In this document: in pieces, positions 1 to 8,521 of the stretch
Position numbering within the stretch: position 1 is the stretch's first letter
Layout of the letters: each line of letters begins with the position of its first letter
Source of the DNA: Glycocaulis sp051859565
Lineage (GTDB): Bacteria > Pseudomonadota > Alphaproteobacteria > Caulobacterales > Maricaulaceae
Reading direction: 5' to 3'
Assembly (NCBI RefSeq): GCF_051859565.1
Contig: NZ_JBHYFK010000001.1
Location: 467,336 to 531,335 of the forward strand
DNA: 64,000 bases
Notes under the pieces: model-generated
Databases searched by the model: none
Told to the model about the DNA's origin: nothing
What the model saw: only the letters and a program-made list of their open reading frames with translations
Position numbers and translations under genes: made by a program

Positions 1-850
1 TTTCCAGGCCAAACTTCGTTCCCCGGTCATAAAGCAGGTTGAACTCGGCATAGCGCCCGCGCCGTATGAGCTGCTCTTCACGATCAGCTTCGGTCCAGGG
101 CGTGTCCATGCGGCGCGCCACGATCTCCGGATAAATCTCCAGAAACGCCTCGCCTACATCGCGGGTGAAGGCAATATCCGCGTCGTGGTTTCCGCTATCG
201 AGATGGTCGTAGAAAATCCCGCCGACGCCGCGCGGCTCGTTGCGATGTTTCAGCCAGAAATACTCGTCGCACCATTTCTTGAACTTTGTGAAATAGGCCG
301 GGTCGTGGGTGTCGCAGGCATCCTTCGCCGCAGCGTGGAAGTCCTTCGCATCCTCGAAATCCTCGCGGCGCTGATAGTCCTGCGTCGGGTTGAGGTCCAT
401 GCCGCCGCCAAACCAGCTGACCGTCGTGGTGATGAAGCGCGTATTCATGTGAACGGCGGGCACATGCGGATTGCGCAAATGGGCGATGAGCGAGATGCCG
501 GTGGCGAAAAAGCGCGGATCTTCGGCTGCACCACGCACATGCTTGGCAAACTCCGGCGAGAAGCTTCCGTAGACGGTGGAGCAGTGCACGCCGACCTTCT
601 CGAACAGCCGTCCGCGCATCATGCCCATCACGCCGCCCCCGAGATCCTCTGATCCGTCACCGCGTGTCCACGGTGTCAGCTCAAACCGGCCAGGCTCGCC
701 GGGATAGAGATCAGCCGGCGCTTCCTCCTCCAGTGCTTCAAACGCTGCGCAGATGCGGTCTCGCAGACCTTCAAACCATATACGGGCTTCCTCGCGGCGA
801 GCTTCCAGCGTGGCGGCGGCAACGGGGGAGGCGGCAGGTTGGCTGGACAT
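1..850 (-). CDS. hemF: Oxygen-dependent coproporphyrinogen III oxidase (3' end cut by window edge)
   Basis: HemF catalyses the oxygen-dependent oxidative decarboxylation of coproporphyrinogen III to protoporphyrinogen IX in heme synthesis, in the cytoplasm. The reverse strand reads about 283 residues with family hallmarks in order: WTRGDGSEDLGGGVMG, HMNTRFI, WFGGGMDLNP, GVGGIFYDHLDS and RRGRYAEFNLLYDRGTKFGL. The family is about 300 residues long, so only some 15 C-terminal residues lie beyond position 1. The ATG at 850 is chosen because AAGGG lies just upstream; an in-frame ATG at 871 would add seven residues. It is divergent from the TPR-sulfotransferase gene. Family assignment is very secure; the stop is not visible. 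Confidence 0.95.
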   Translation of the reverse strand, partial: MSSQPAASPVAAATLEARREEARIWFEGLRDRICAAFEALEEEAPADLYPGEPGRFELTPWTRGDGSEDLGGGVMGMMRGRLFEKVGVHCSTVYGSFSPEFAKHVRGAAEDPRFFATGISLIAHLRNPHVPAVHMNTRFITTTVSWFGGGMDLNPTQDYQRREDFEDAKDFHAAAKDACDTHDPAYFTKFKKWCDEYFWLKHRNEPRGVGGIFYDHLDSGNHDADIAFTRDVGEAFLEIYPEIVARRMDTPWTEADREEQLIRRGRYAEFNLLYDRGTKFGLE

Positions 851-1030
851 CAATAACCCTTTTTCGATCATGGCTTTTCAGGCGGCACAAAAGACACTTA
901 ACGCCGCAAGCGCAAGTGACGCAGTGCCGCAGGCTGGCCTTGCCCGTCAAGCTTGGCTAGGTTCACCTGGCCGCAGCAGGGGGCTTGCGGCGTTTCATTG
1001 CCAGCACGGCACCAGCCCAACGGAGCTGAC

Positions 1031-2479
1031 ATGCTTCAGCCGCGACAGGATGATCCGCTTGCGGGTCTTCACAATGCCGCCTCGCGTGAGGATTTGCTGG
1101 GCATGTCCGTTGAGGCGCGCGCACTCGTCAATGCCGGTCTCGAACTGGGCTCGCGTTGGAGCGAAGTTGCCGGTATCATGAATGAAGCGGGCGATATCGC
1201 CTGCCTGCTGGGTGCCTGCCACAAGCTGGTCGAGCAAGTGCCCGATGACCCCCAGTCCCATATCTGGCTTGCCAGCGCCTACGCCTCTGGCGGCGATCAC
1301 CGCTCCGCGCTGCAAACCCTGCAGCCCCTGCTGGCCGCCAATCCGCGCGATGCCGGACTGAACCGGCGTGTCGGGCGCATCCTGCTCGATCTCGGTCTGA
1401 AGAACGAGGCGCAAGTCCTGTTCCGCTCGGCGCTGGCCTCGAACGGGCTGGACGCACTCGCCTGGGAAGGGCTGGTGAAAGCCAAGACCTTCGTGACCGG
1501 CGACGATGATCTGGCACAGCTGGAACAGGCGCGCATCTCTGCAGGCGACGACATGAGCGCGCGTGACCGGGGCATTCTGTCTTATGCACTGGCGAAGGCC
1601 TACGAGGATGTTGGCGAGTACGAGATTGCCTCGCGGCGCATTGCCGAGGCGGCGGCCTTCTACCGTGCATCAGCCCCGTTTGACATGGACCAGCACGAGG
1701 AAGGCGTAAGACGGATATTGGCCGTCTACGATTCCAGCTTTACTGGCGCAAACGAGGCGGCGGGACTGATCGACAGCCGTCCGGTCTTTATCGTCGCGCC
1801 GCCATCGAGCGGCGCCAGCTGGCTGGCATCGGTGCTTGCAGCATCGTCAGACGTAGCCGCCCTGCCACGCAGCAACTCGCTTTTCTGGATGAGTGCAGCT
1901 CCTCTCGGCGATCAGACGCGCGAGCACATCCATGCAGCGCTCCTGGCGCCGGGCGAGGGCAATGTGCTGACGGGGGTAGGCGAGGCATATCTGGAGTACG
2001 CGCAGGAACTTCTCGGCGATGTTCGCCGCTGGGTTGATCCGACATCGCTGAGCGAACTGGCGGCGGGCGCAATCGGGCTTTGCCTGCCGGCTGCGCGATT
2101 TGTTCGGATTTGCCGTGACCCGCTCGATCAGGCCTGGTCGATTCTGAAAACCCGCTATCAGCGCGCCCGTCACTGGACCTATCATGCAGATGATATTGCC
2201 CGCGCGCTCGCCGCCCATAACCGGCTGGTGGAGCACTGGGAAACCCTGTTCCCGGGCCGTTTCCTCACGGTCCGCTACGAGGATCTCGCAGCGGACACCG
2301 AAAACGAAGTGCGCCGTATCGCCTTCTTCACCGGCATTGATGCCGACAGTGCTGCAGACGCCGCAGTCCAGCGAAAGAGCAACCTGGACGAAGATCCCGT
2401 CGGCCTGCACCAGCGTGCCGGCGCGCGCATTGAGCCGGTGCGCGAGGCGCTCGTGCGGGCGGGCTTCACCCTTCCCTAG
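1031..2479 (+). CDS. TPR-repeat sulfotransferase-family protein
   Basis: A 482-residue protein. Residues about 40-190 look like tetratricopeptide repeats (ACHKLVEQVPDDPQSHIWLA, then similar helical pairs at LQPLLAANPRDAGLNRRVGR). Residues about 240-480 resemble a PAPS-dependent sulfotransferase: RICRDPLDQAWSI matches the 3'-phosphate-binding R-D-P-L/R-D motif, and RYEDLAAD is the typical later motif. The first PAPS loop reads PPSSGASWL instead of the usual PRSGTT, so catalytic competence is uncertain. Start at ATG 1031 rather than an upstream frame extension, because CGGAG lies five bases before it. The substrate cannot be inferred; related alphaproteobacterial proteins are also uncharacterised. 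It is divergent from hemF. Confidence 0.8.
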   Translation: MLQPRQDDPLAGLHNAASREDLLGMSVEARALVNAGLELGSRWSEVAGIMNEAGDIACLLGACHKLVEQVPDDPQSHIWLASAYASGGDHRSALQTLQPLLAANPRDAGLNRRVGRILLDLGLKNEAQVLFRSALASNGLDALAWEGLVKAKTFVTGDDDLAQLEQARISAGDDMSARDRGILSYALAKAYEDVGEYEIASRRIAEAAAFYRASAPFDMDQHEEGVRRILAVYDSSFTGANEAAGLIDSRPVFIVAPPSSGASWLASVLAASSDVAALPRSNSLFWMSAAPLGDQTREHIHAALLAPGEGNVLTGVGEAYLEYAQELLGDVRRWVDPTSLSELAAGAIGLCLPAARFVRICRDPLDQAWSILKTRYQRARHWTYHADDIARALAAHNRLVEHWETLFPGRFLTVRYEDLAADTENEVRRIAFFTGIDADSAADAAVQRKSNLDEDPVGLHQRAGARIEPVREALVRAGFTLP

Positions 2480-2896
2480 CGGCGACATCGCCGAGCGTCC
2501 GGCCTGCCTCCAGAACCCGCGCTGCGCTGCGCATGTCTCTGCGGCGCGAGGAAATGGTCCCGCGTCACGGTTTTCCACAAGCCGGCCGCTGTTGCCAGCG
2601 CGGTTATCCTGCCGGCGGGAGCTGCTTCACTGGCCCGGCCGCTGGCACCTTCGGCAGGCTGAGACGCTTTCACGCAGATAATCTGGTTGAAAAAATGCGG
2701 CTCTCATTCTAATCCCCCGGCACCACAAAGCGTTGACGGGGCGGACGCTGCGGCGTTGGGACGCAAGGGCCAGGCCGGCCTGTCACGCTAGATCAAAGGT
2801 AACGACGTGTCTGTGCGGGCCTTGCGGCTGCGTGCAGACTTACGCCATACAGTGGCGTAGGCGATCATTACCAGCCGCCGTGAGAGAGGTCTGCGC
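2480..2896. other. Intergenic region with hairpin before the bc1 operon
   Basis: This gap of 417 bases holds no convincing gene. A perfect 7-bp inverted repeat with a 5-base loop (TACGCCA-TACAG-TGGCGTA, 2841-2859) lies 37 bases before petA and may be an operator or a 5' leader hairpin. The petA promoter probably lies here, but I cannot pick a convincing -35/-10 pair. A reverse-strand reading frame at 2476-2673 has no ribosome binding site and arginine-rich shadow-like composition, so it is not called. Confidence 0.5.
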
Positions 2897-3514
2897 GTGA
2901 CAGAATCTGTTGAACACACCGGCGCCGACGGCCAGGAGCCTAGCCGCCGCGATTTCATTTACATCGCAACCGGCGGCGCGCTGGCCGTCGGCGGCGCATT
3001 TACGATCTGGCCCTTCATCGACCAGATGAACCCGGCGGCTGACACGCTCGCGCTTGCCTCGACCGAGGTGAATATCGGCGAGCTGGAAGAGGGCCAGGAG
3101 ATCACGGTGATCTATCGCGAGCGCCCGCACTTCGTGCGCCGCAGGACCGCTGCGGAAGTGGAATCGGCACGTAATGTGGATGTGTCCAGCCTTCCCGACC
3201 GCGACGCCCGCAATTTCAACCTCGGCGACGGTGTGCCTGCCACTGATGAGAACCGTTCCGCGGTTACGGCCGCAGTGGCTGACGGTGTAGAGATTGAGGA
3301 TGCGGTGCGCGCCTCCCTGCTGGTCACCAGCGCGAACTGCACCCACCTTGGCTGCGTGCCGACCGAAGGGGCTGGCGATTACGGCGCGTGGTTCTGCCCG
3401 TGCCACGGCTCCCACTATGACACTTCGGGGCGTATCCGCCGCGGACCGGCGCCGGAGAATCTCTCCGTACCTGTCATGACCTTCACCTCAGCCTCCGTGC
3501 TGCGTCTCGGCTAG
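2897..3514 (+). CDS. petA: Ubiquinol-cytochrome c reductase iron-sulfur (Rieske) subunit
   Basis: Rieske [2Fe-2S] protein of the cytochrome bc1 complex; it accepts an electron from ubiquinol at the Qo site and passes it to cytochrome c1. The 205 residues contain a twin-arginine type N-terminus (SRRDF, residues 16-20) with one membrane helix about 21-40, box I CTHLGC (C148, H150, C153) and box II CPCHGSHYD (C167, C169, H170). The start is GTG at 2897, preceded by GAGAGG at 2884-2889. It is the first gene of the petABC operon, 14 bases before petB. Length and motifs are those of a normal alphaproteobacterial FbcF/PetA. Confidence 0.97.
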   Translation: MTESVEHTGADGQEPSRRDFIYIATGGALAVGGAFTIWPFIDQMNPAADTLALASTEVNIGELEEGQEITVIYRERPHFVRRRTAAEVESARNVDVSSLPDRDARNFNLGDGVPATDENRSAVTAAVADGVEIEDAVRASLLVTSANCTHLGCVPTEGAGDYGAWFCPCHGSHYDTSGRIRRGPAPENLSVPVMTFTSASVLRLG

Positions 3515-3528
3515 GGGAAAAACAAGCG

Positions 3529-4815
3529 ATGAGCGGACCTTCGACCTACGAACCGAAAACCGGCTTTACCAAGTGGCTGGACGCGCGCCTGCCGGTTGTG
3601 CGTCTGGGCTGGGACTCCTTTGTGGATTTCCCGACGCCCCGCAACCTCAACTACTGGTACACATTCGGTGGCATTCTTACCGTCTGCCTGATGATCCAGA
3701 TCATCACCGGCATTGTGCTGGCCATGCACTACGTGCCCCATATCGACCACGCCTTTGCCAGCGTGCAGCGCATTGACCGCGATGTGAACTATGGCTGGCT
3801 GATTCGCTCCATCCACGCGGTGGGCGCATCCATGTTCTTCCTCGCCGTCTACATGCACATTTTCCGGGGTCTCTATTACGGCTCCTACAAGGCGCCGCGT
3901 GAATTGCTGTGGATTCTCGGCGTGGTCATCTACCTGCTGATGATGGCCGCTGCCTTCCTCGGCTATGTGCTGCCCTGGGGCCAGATGTCCTACTGGGGCG
4001 CGATGGTGATCACCAACCTCTTGGGCGCCTTCCCGATCATTGGCGGCCCGATCACCGAATGGCTGTGGGGCGGGTTCTCGGTGGGCAATGCCACGCTGAA
4101 CCGCTTCTTCTCGCTGCACTATTTGATCCCGTTCCTGATCGCGGGTGTGGTTGGCCTGCACGTCTGGGCTCTGCACGTGCCGGGCAATAACAACCCGACC
4201 GGCATCGAGGTGAAGTCCAATCGCGACACGCTGCCCTTCCATCCCTACTACACCTCGAAGGATGGTTTCGCGATTGTCCTCTTCCTCGTGATCTTCGCCT
4301 TCTTCGTCTTCTACTGGCCGGACGCGCTGGGGCACTCGGACAACTTCATCCCCGCTGACCCGCTGGTCACGCCTGCGCTGATCGTGCCGGAATGGTATCT
4401 CCTGCCTTTCTACGCCATCCTGCGCGCTGTGCCGGACAAGCTTGGCGGCGTCCTGCTGATGTTCGGCGCTATCGGCATTCTCTTTGTGCTGCCCTGGCTC
4501 GACACTTCCAAAGTGCGTTCCATGCGTTACCGCCCGCTGGCGCGCTGGTTCTTCGGCTTCTTCGTGGTCGCCTGCCTTGGTCTGGGCTGGGCGGGCGCGG
4601 AACTGCCCGACACGCCGGTACCCGGACTGGGCGCAATCGGTGTCGACTTCCTGCTGCTGGGCCGGGTGCTGACCATCTACTACTTTGCCTACTTCCTCGT
4701 GATCCTGCCCATTCTGGGTTTCGTGGAAAAACCATCCGAACGGCCGGCTTCGATCGAGGAATCGGTCCTGGGTAACACGTCCAAACCCGCGCCTGCCGCG
4801 GTTCCGGCTGAATAG
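3529..4815 (+). CDS. petB: Cytochrome b of the bc1 complex
   Basis: Di-heme membrane subunit that forms the quinol oxidation (Qo) and quinone reduction (Qi) sites. The 428 residues include the four heme-ligating histidines at 96, 110, 197 and 211, with the usual 13-residue spacing within each pair, and the Qo-site PEWY motif at 287-290. About eight transmembrane helices are apparent. This is the full-length fused mitochondrial/alphaproteobacterial form, not the split b6/IV form. It lies between petA and petC in one operon. An antisense frame of 439 codons covering this gene is a composition artefact. Confidence 0.97.
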   Translation: MSGPSTYEPKTGFTKWLDARLPVVRLGWDSFVDFPTPRNLNYWYTFGGILTVCLMIQIITGIVLAMHYVPHIDHAFASVQRIDRDVNYGWLIRSIHAVGASMFFLAVYMHIFRGLYYGSYKAPRELLWILGVVIYLLMMAAAFLGYVLPWGQMSYWGAMVITNLLGAFPIIGGPITEWLWGGFSVGNATLNRFFSLHYLIPFLIAGVVGLHVWALHVPGNNNPTGIEVKSNRDTLPFHPYYTSKDGFAIVLFLVIFAFFVFYWPDALGHSDNFIPADPLVTPALIVPEWYLLPFYAILRAVPDKLGGVLLMFGAIGILFVLPWLDTSKVRSMRYRPLARWFFGFFVVACLGLGWAGAELPDTPVPGLGAIGVDFLLLGRVLTIYYFAYFLVILPILGFVEKPSERPASIEESVLGNTSKPAPAAVPAE

Positions 4816-4829
4816 GAGTGAATGGAACA

Positions 4830-5633
4830 ATGCGTCTGATCCGCACCCTTTTCGTTGCCGCTACCGGGGCTCTGGCTGCTGTAGGCCTGGCCTCTGCCGC
4901 CGGCGAGTACCGCAAGCCGGAAGACCACCGCTTCTCGTTCGACGGGCCTTTCAGCTCGTTTGACCGCGGCGCGGTCCAGCGGGGCTTCTATGTGTTCAAC
5001 CAGGTCTGTGCCGCCTGTCACAGCCTGGAGCATCTGGCGATCCGCCATCTGGGACAGCCCGGCGGCCCGTTCCATGACCCCAATTACCCCAATCCGAACG
5101 ACAACCCGATCGTGCGCGCCATTGCGGCCGAGTACATCGTGGAAGACGGGCCGGATGAGTATGGCGACATGTTCGAGCGTCCGGGCCGTCCGTCTGACCG
5201 CTTCCCGTCGCCCTATGCCAACGAGGCGCAGGGCCGGGCGGCCAATAACGGCGCTTATCCGCCGGATATGTCGATCATCACGCGTGCCCGCCACTATGGC
5301 GCGCCCTATATCCGCTCGCTGATGATGGGATACGGGGAAGAGCCGCCCGAAGGCGTCACCGTGGGCGCTGGCCTCTACTACAACCCGTACTTCCCGGGCG
5401 GGCTGATTGCGATGCCGCCCCAGTTCGAGGACGGGCTGCTCACCTATAACGATGGTACAGAGGCGACCGTCGAGCAGATGGCCAATGACGTGACCGAGTT
5501 CCTGGCGTGGGCGTCAGACCCCCACATGGAGCAGCGCAAACGTCTCGGCCTGATGGTGCTGGCCTATCTCGTCATTCTGTGCGGCTTGCTGTTCTTCACC
5601 TATCGCCAGATCTGGTCGAAAGTGAAGCACTAG
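4830..5633 (+). CDS. petC: Cytochrome c1 of the bc1 complex
   Basis: Membrane-anchored c-type cytochrome that transfers electrons from the Rieske protein to soluble or membrane cytochrome c. The 267-residue precursor has a Sec signal peptide (about residues 1-24), the heme attachment motif CAACH (C60, C63, H64), a probable methionine ligand in the MPPQ segment, and a C-terminal anchor helix ending in RQIWSKVKH. ATG at 4830 is preferred over the in-frame GTG at 4818, because AGGAG at 4814-4818 overlaps the GTG and suits the ATG better. It is the last gene of petABC, followed by a strong terminator. Confidence 0.96.
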   Translation: MRLIRTLFVAATGALAAVGLASAAGEYRKPEDHRFSFDGPFSSFDRGAVQRGFYVFNQVCAACHSLEHLAIRHLGQPGGPFHDPNYPNPNDNPIVRAIAAEYIVEDGPDEYGDMFERPGRPSDRFPSPYANEAQGRAANNGAYPPDMSIITRARHYGAPYIRSLMMGYGEEPPEGVTVGAGLYYNPYFPGGLIAMPPQFEDGLLTYNDGTEATVEQMANDVTEFLAWASDPHMEQRKRLGLMVLAYLVILCGLLFFTYRQIWSKVKH

Positions 5634-5675
5634 TCAGCAGACGGGCTTGCCTCGCAAGGCCCCTGCAATAAGCTG

Positions 5676-5716
5676 AAACGGGCCGTTCCTGCATGGGGCG
5701 GCCCGTTTGGTTTTTC
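5676..5716 (+). terminator. Rho-independent terminator after petABC
   Basis: A perfect 10-bp inverted repeat, AAACGGGCCG (5676-5685) with CGGCCCGTTT (5699-5708), has a 13-base loop and is followed by GGTTTTTC. It closes the bc1 operon and separates it from the GrpB-like gene. Confidence 0.9.
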
Positions 5717-5740
5717 TGTTTCAGGCATTATCAGGACGGC

Positions 5741-6349
5741 ATGAAGAAAGACCCGATCGACGTCATCGCCTATGAGCCCCGCTGGGTGGAGGAAGGCCTC
5801 AGCCACGCCGAGGCGGTCGCCGCCGCGCTGGGCCCGCTTGCCTTGCGTGTCGACCATGTCGGCTCGACCGCGGTGCCGGGGCTTGCCGCCAAGGACGTCA
5901 TAGACATACAGGCTCTGGTGATGCGCCTCGAAGACGAGGGGATTGCGGCAGCAATGGCCGGAGCAGGCTACCGCTTCCGCGACGCCAATACCTATGACCC
6001 GCCGCATCCGGAAAGCCCGGCCGCGCTGGGTGAGGATGACTGGCGCAAGCTGTACTTTCGTGAGGCAAAGGGCGCGCGCCGCGTCCATATCCATATCCGC
6101 CGCAACGGCGCTGCCGCTGCGCGCAATGCCCTTCTCCTGCGTGACTTCTTGCGCGACGACGCGCCGTCCCGGCGTGACTACAGCGAATTCAAGATGGCCC
6201 TGGCGGCCAAAACCCGCAAAGATCGCGACGCCTATCAGACGATCAAGCGTCCCTTCATATCCATTGCCCTGCGCAGTGCGGAAAGCTGGGCCGAATTGAG
6301 CCGGTGGGTGCCGGGCGCCCCGGATGCCTACTGGAGGAGTGCCGAGTAA
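5741..6349 (+). CDS. GrpB/UPF0157 nucleotidyltransferase-fold family protein
   Basis: A 202-residue protein of the GrpB (UPF0157) family, recognised by VDHVGSTAVPGLAAKDVIDI-like sequence near residues 39-58, YEPRW near the N-terminus and the later RRVHIHI and FKMALA segments. The family has a nucleotidyltransferase-like fold; a role in CoA or dephospho-CoA metabolism has been proposed for some fusions, but the reaction of stand-alone members is unknown. Start at ATG 5741, after the bc1 terminator. Its TAA overlaps the ATG of mtnP (TAATG), so the two are probably translationally coupled. Confidence 0.88.
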   Translation: MKKDPIDVIAYEPRWVEEGLSHAEAVAAALGPLALRVDHVGSTAVPGLAAKDVIDIQALVMRLEDEGIAAAMAGAGYRFRDANTYDPPHPESPAALGEDDWRKLYFREAKGARRVHIHIRRNGAAAARNALLLRDFLRDDAPSRRDYSEFKMALAAKTRKDRDAYQTIKRPFISIALRSAESWAELSRWVPGAPDAYWRSAE

Positions 6350-7233
6350 TGACAGGCTGGGTGTTGGGGATTATCGGCGGATCGGGTCTGTATCAGCTTT
6401 CGGGCCTCGAGAATGTGCGCCGGCAGACAGTCGAAACGCCGTGGGGGTCGCCTTCGGGCCAGCTGGTCCGCGGGACGCTCAATGGCGTGGAGCTGGTGTT
6501 TCTGACCCGTCATGGCAAAGGGCACCATCTGTCACCCAGCGCCATCAATTACCGGGCCAATATCCATGCCCTGAAGCGTGCGGGCGTGACGGACATCCTC
6601 TCCCTGTCGGCCTGCGGTTCCATGAAGGAAGAGCTGCACCCGGGCAGCTTCGTCATCGTGGACCAGTATGTGGACCGCACCTATGCCCGCGAGAAGAGCT
6701 TCTTCGGGCCGGGCTGCGTCGCCCATGTTCCGATGGCCGATCCGGTGTGCAAGCGCCTGTCCGCGATGGCGGCCGAGGCAGCCCGCGCTGCCGGCGTGGA
6801 AAACGTGGTCGAGGGCGGCACTTATCTCGCCATGGAGGGGCCGCAATTCTCCACCCGCGCCGAGAGCCTTCTCTACCGCAGCTGGGGCATGGACGTGATC
6901 GGCATGACCAACATGCCCGAAGCCAAGCTCGCGCGCGAAGCCGAACTCCCCTATGCTAGCGTCTGCATGGTGACCGATTACGATTGCTGGCGCGATGCGC
7001 ATTCCGACGTCGACATCAACGACATCCTGAAAGTGATGGCGGACAATAGCGGCCGGGCCCATGATCTGATTTCAGCTCTGACTTTGGTGATGTCAAAGCA
7101 GGAGCGCACCCCCGACCCGGCCGGTATTGGCAGCGTGCTCGATCACGCCATCATCACCGCGCCCGAACACCGCGATCCCGATCTGGTGGCCCGGCTGTCC
7201 ACGATTGCAGGGCGCGTATTGTCGCGCGGCTAG
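6349..7233 (+). CDS. mtnP: S-methyl-5'-thioadenosine phosphorylase
   Basis: MtnP cleaves methylthioadenosine, a by-product of polyamine and other SAM-dependent reactions, with phosphate to adenine and methylthioribose-1-phosphate. The 294 residues carry IIGGSGLY near the N-terminus, RHGKGH, the YRANI segment, EGPQFSTRAE, and the purine-binding VTDYDCW loop that separates MTA phosphorylases from other purine nucleoside phosphorylases. The ATG at 6349 overlaps the previous stop and is served by GGAGGAG at 6333-6339. apt lies about 750 bases downstream and would recycle the adenine released here. Confidence 0.95.
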   Translation: MTGWVLGIIGGSGLYQLSGLENVRRQTVETPWGSPSGQLVRGTLNGVELVFLTRHGKGHHLSPSAINYRANIHALKRAGVTDILSLSACGSMKEELHPGSFVIVDQYVDRTYAREKSFFGPGCVAHVPMADPVCKRLSAMAAEAARAAGVENVVEGGTYLAMEGPQFSTRAESLLYRSWGMDVIGMTNMPEAKLAREAELPYASVCMVTDYDCWRDAHSDVDINDILKVMADNSGRAHDLISALTLVMSKQERTPDPAGIGSVLDHAIITAPEHRDPDLVARLSTIAGRVLSRG

Positions 7234-7565
7234 GACCAGATTTGCAGGATAATCCGGAAAAGTTATCCACAGGCTTGTGGTGACAAGGGCGCTGCCGCAC
7301 TCCGGAAATGCTTGAAAATTACAAATCAATTTATACCACATTCGCGGCAAATTAAAAAAACTATCAAAAATATCAGTTGGATAATAGGGTTTTGCGGGCG
7401 GTTTCGCGGGCTCTTTTCATCCGTATCCAGATGTATTACAGTAATGTGACTGATCCGAGACGATTATGTGTCGCGGACCGCGTGGGGACGGCAGTTTCCG
7501 TCCATTGTCAGCCGCCGTCCGGCATTCCCGGCCTTGCGTCTGGCCAAGCCTCCCGGGAGGACAAA
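7234..7565. promoter_or_regulatory. AT-rich leader of the UrcA gene with one perfect DnaA box
   Basis: No gene is seen in this stretch of about 330 bases. TTATCCACA at 7263-7271 is an exact match to the DnaA-box consensus and forms an inverted repeat with TGTGG at 7276-7280. From about 7313 to 7390 the sequence is strongly AT-rich with an A-run, unlike its surroundings; it probably holds the UrcA promoter. A frame open from 7377 lacks a ribosome binding site, whereas GGGAGG at 7554-7559 precedes the ATG at 7566. Confidence 0.45.
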
Positions 7566-7913
7566 ATGAAATTTGAACAATTTGCTCTCGCTGCCCTTGC
7601 ATCGTTTGCGATAAGTGCCGTGGCTTCAGCCCAGCAGACGCACAACGTGCCGGTCTTCGAGTTCGATGTTGAACGGGTCGCGCTCCACGATGAAGCCAAC
7701 ACGGCAGGCATCTATGCGCGTCTGGTCAGCGAGGCGGGCGAGTATTGCGGTGGCATTGTCGCGCGCGAGTCGGTGGAATATCCGGTCTGCGTTGAGGCCA
7801 TGGTGACCCTTGTTGTCACTGAGCTGGACCATGCGCCCCTTGCGCAGCTTCACGGTGCCGCCACGCAGGCACGCGCGCCGCGTCAGCAGGCTGTTGCGTA
7901 TAGCGCAGGCTAG
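7566..7913 (+). CDS. UrcA-family secreted protein
   Basis: A 115-residue protein with a signal peptide (residues about 1-22, ending ASAQQ). The mature part has the UrcA-family pattern: an acidic start (VFEFDVERV), a GIYARLVSEAGEYCG segment, and a second cysteine in YPVCVEAMVTLVV, followed by LAQLHGA. UrcA proteins are small periplasmic proteins with a conserved cysteine pair, common in Caulobacterales, sphingomonads and relatives; no function is established. Start chosen at ATG 7566 by GGGAGG seven bases upstream. It appears to be monocistronic between mtnP and apt. Confidence 0.75.
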   Translation: MKFEQFALAALASFAISAVASAQQTHNVPVFEFDVERVALHDEANTAGIYARLVSEAGEYCGGIVARESVEYPVCVEAMVTLVVTELDHAPLAQLHGAATQARAPRQQAVAYSAG

Positions 7914-7987
7914 CTGCACCCCTTTGCCTTGACGTCTCCCGCGCTGAACAGGATGGTCTGGCCGTCTGTTTAGCGCGGGGAAATTTC

Positions 7988-8518
7988 ATGGACCACATCA
8001 AGGCGGCGATCCGGACCATCCCGGACTATCCAAAGCCCGGTATCATGTTCCGCGACATCACCACCCTGCTGGGTGATGCGCGGGCCTTTCGCGCTGCGAT
8101 AGACGCGATGATCGCGCCGCACGCGGGCACCAAGATCGACAAGGTGGCCGGTATTGAGGCGCGCGGCTTCATTCTGGGCGGGGCCATCGCCCACCAGCTC
8201 TCCATCGGCTTTGTGCCAATCCGCAAGAAGGGCAAGCTGCCCTTTGCCACTATCGGCCAGTCTTATGAGCTGGAATACGGCACGGACGAGGTGGAGATGC
8301 ACACCGATGCCGTAAAGCCCGGCGAGCGTGTCCTGCTGGTTGATGATCTCATTGCCACCGGAGGCACCGCAGAGGCGGCGGTAAAGCTGCTGCGCCGGGC
8401 CGGCGCCCATGTGGAAGGAGCATCCTTCGTTGTGGACCTGCCAGAGCTGCGCGGCGTGGAGCGCCTCCGCGCGCTGGACGTGCCGGTAACGGCTCTTGTG
8501 GCGTTCGACGGGCATTAG
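7988..8518 (+). CDS. apt: Adenine phosphoribosyltransferase
   Basis: APRT converts adenine and PRPP to AMP in purine salvage. The 176 residues have the family layout: IPDYPKPGIMFRDIT at the N-terminus, the EARGFILG loop, and the PRPP-binding motif VLLVDDLIATGGTA near residues 116-129. ATG at 7988 follows a GCGGGGA stretch. Together with mtnP upstream it completes return of adenine from methylthioadenosine to the nucleotide pool. A small low-GC ORF begins three bases after its stop. Confidence 0.96.
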   Translation: MDHIKAAIRTIPDYPKPGIMFRDITTLLGDARAFRAAIDAMIAPHAGTKIDKVAGIEARGFILGGAIAHQLSIGFVPIRKKGKLPFATIGQSYELEYGTDEVEMHTDAVKPGERVLLVDDLIATGGTAEAAVKLLRRAGAHVEGASFVVDLPELRGVERLRALDVPVTALVAFDGH

Positions 8519-8521
8519 GCA

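Noticed and set aside
2476..2673. 65-codon reverse-strand frame in the sulfotransferase-petA gap
   Set aside because: No ribosome binding site, arginine-rich C-terminus typical of GC-rich noise, no family resemblance.
3511..4830. 439-codon reverse-strand frame over petB
   Set aside because: Antisense to cytochrome b, which has all catalytic motifs; the product is a His/Gln/Glu-rich artefact of high GC codon bias.
7234..7400. Possible replication origin (DnaA box plus AT-rich block)
   Set aside because: Only one perfect box was found, and none of the usual origin neighbours (hemE, maf, parAB) is present; more likely a promoter region.
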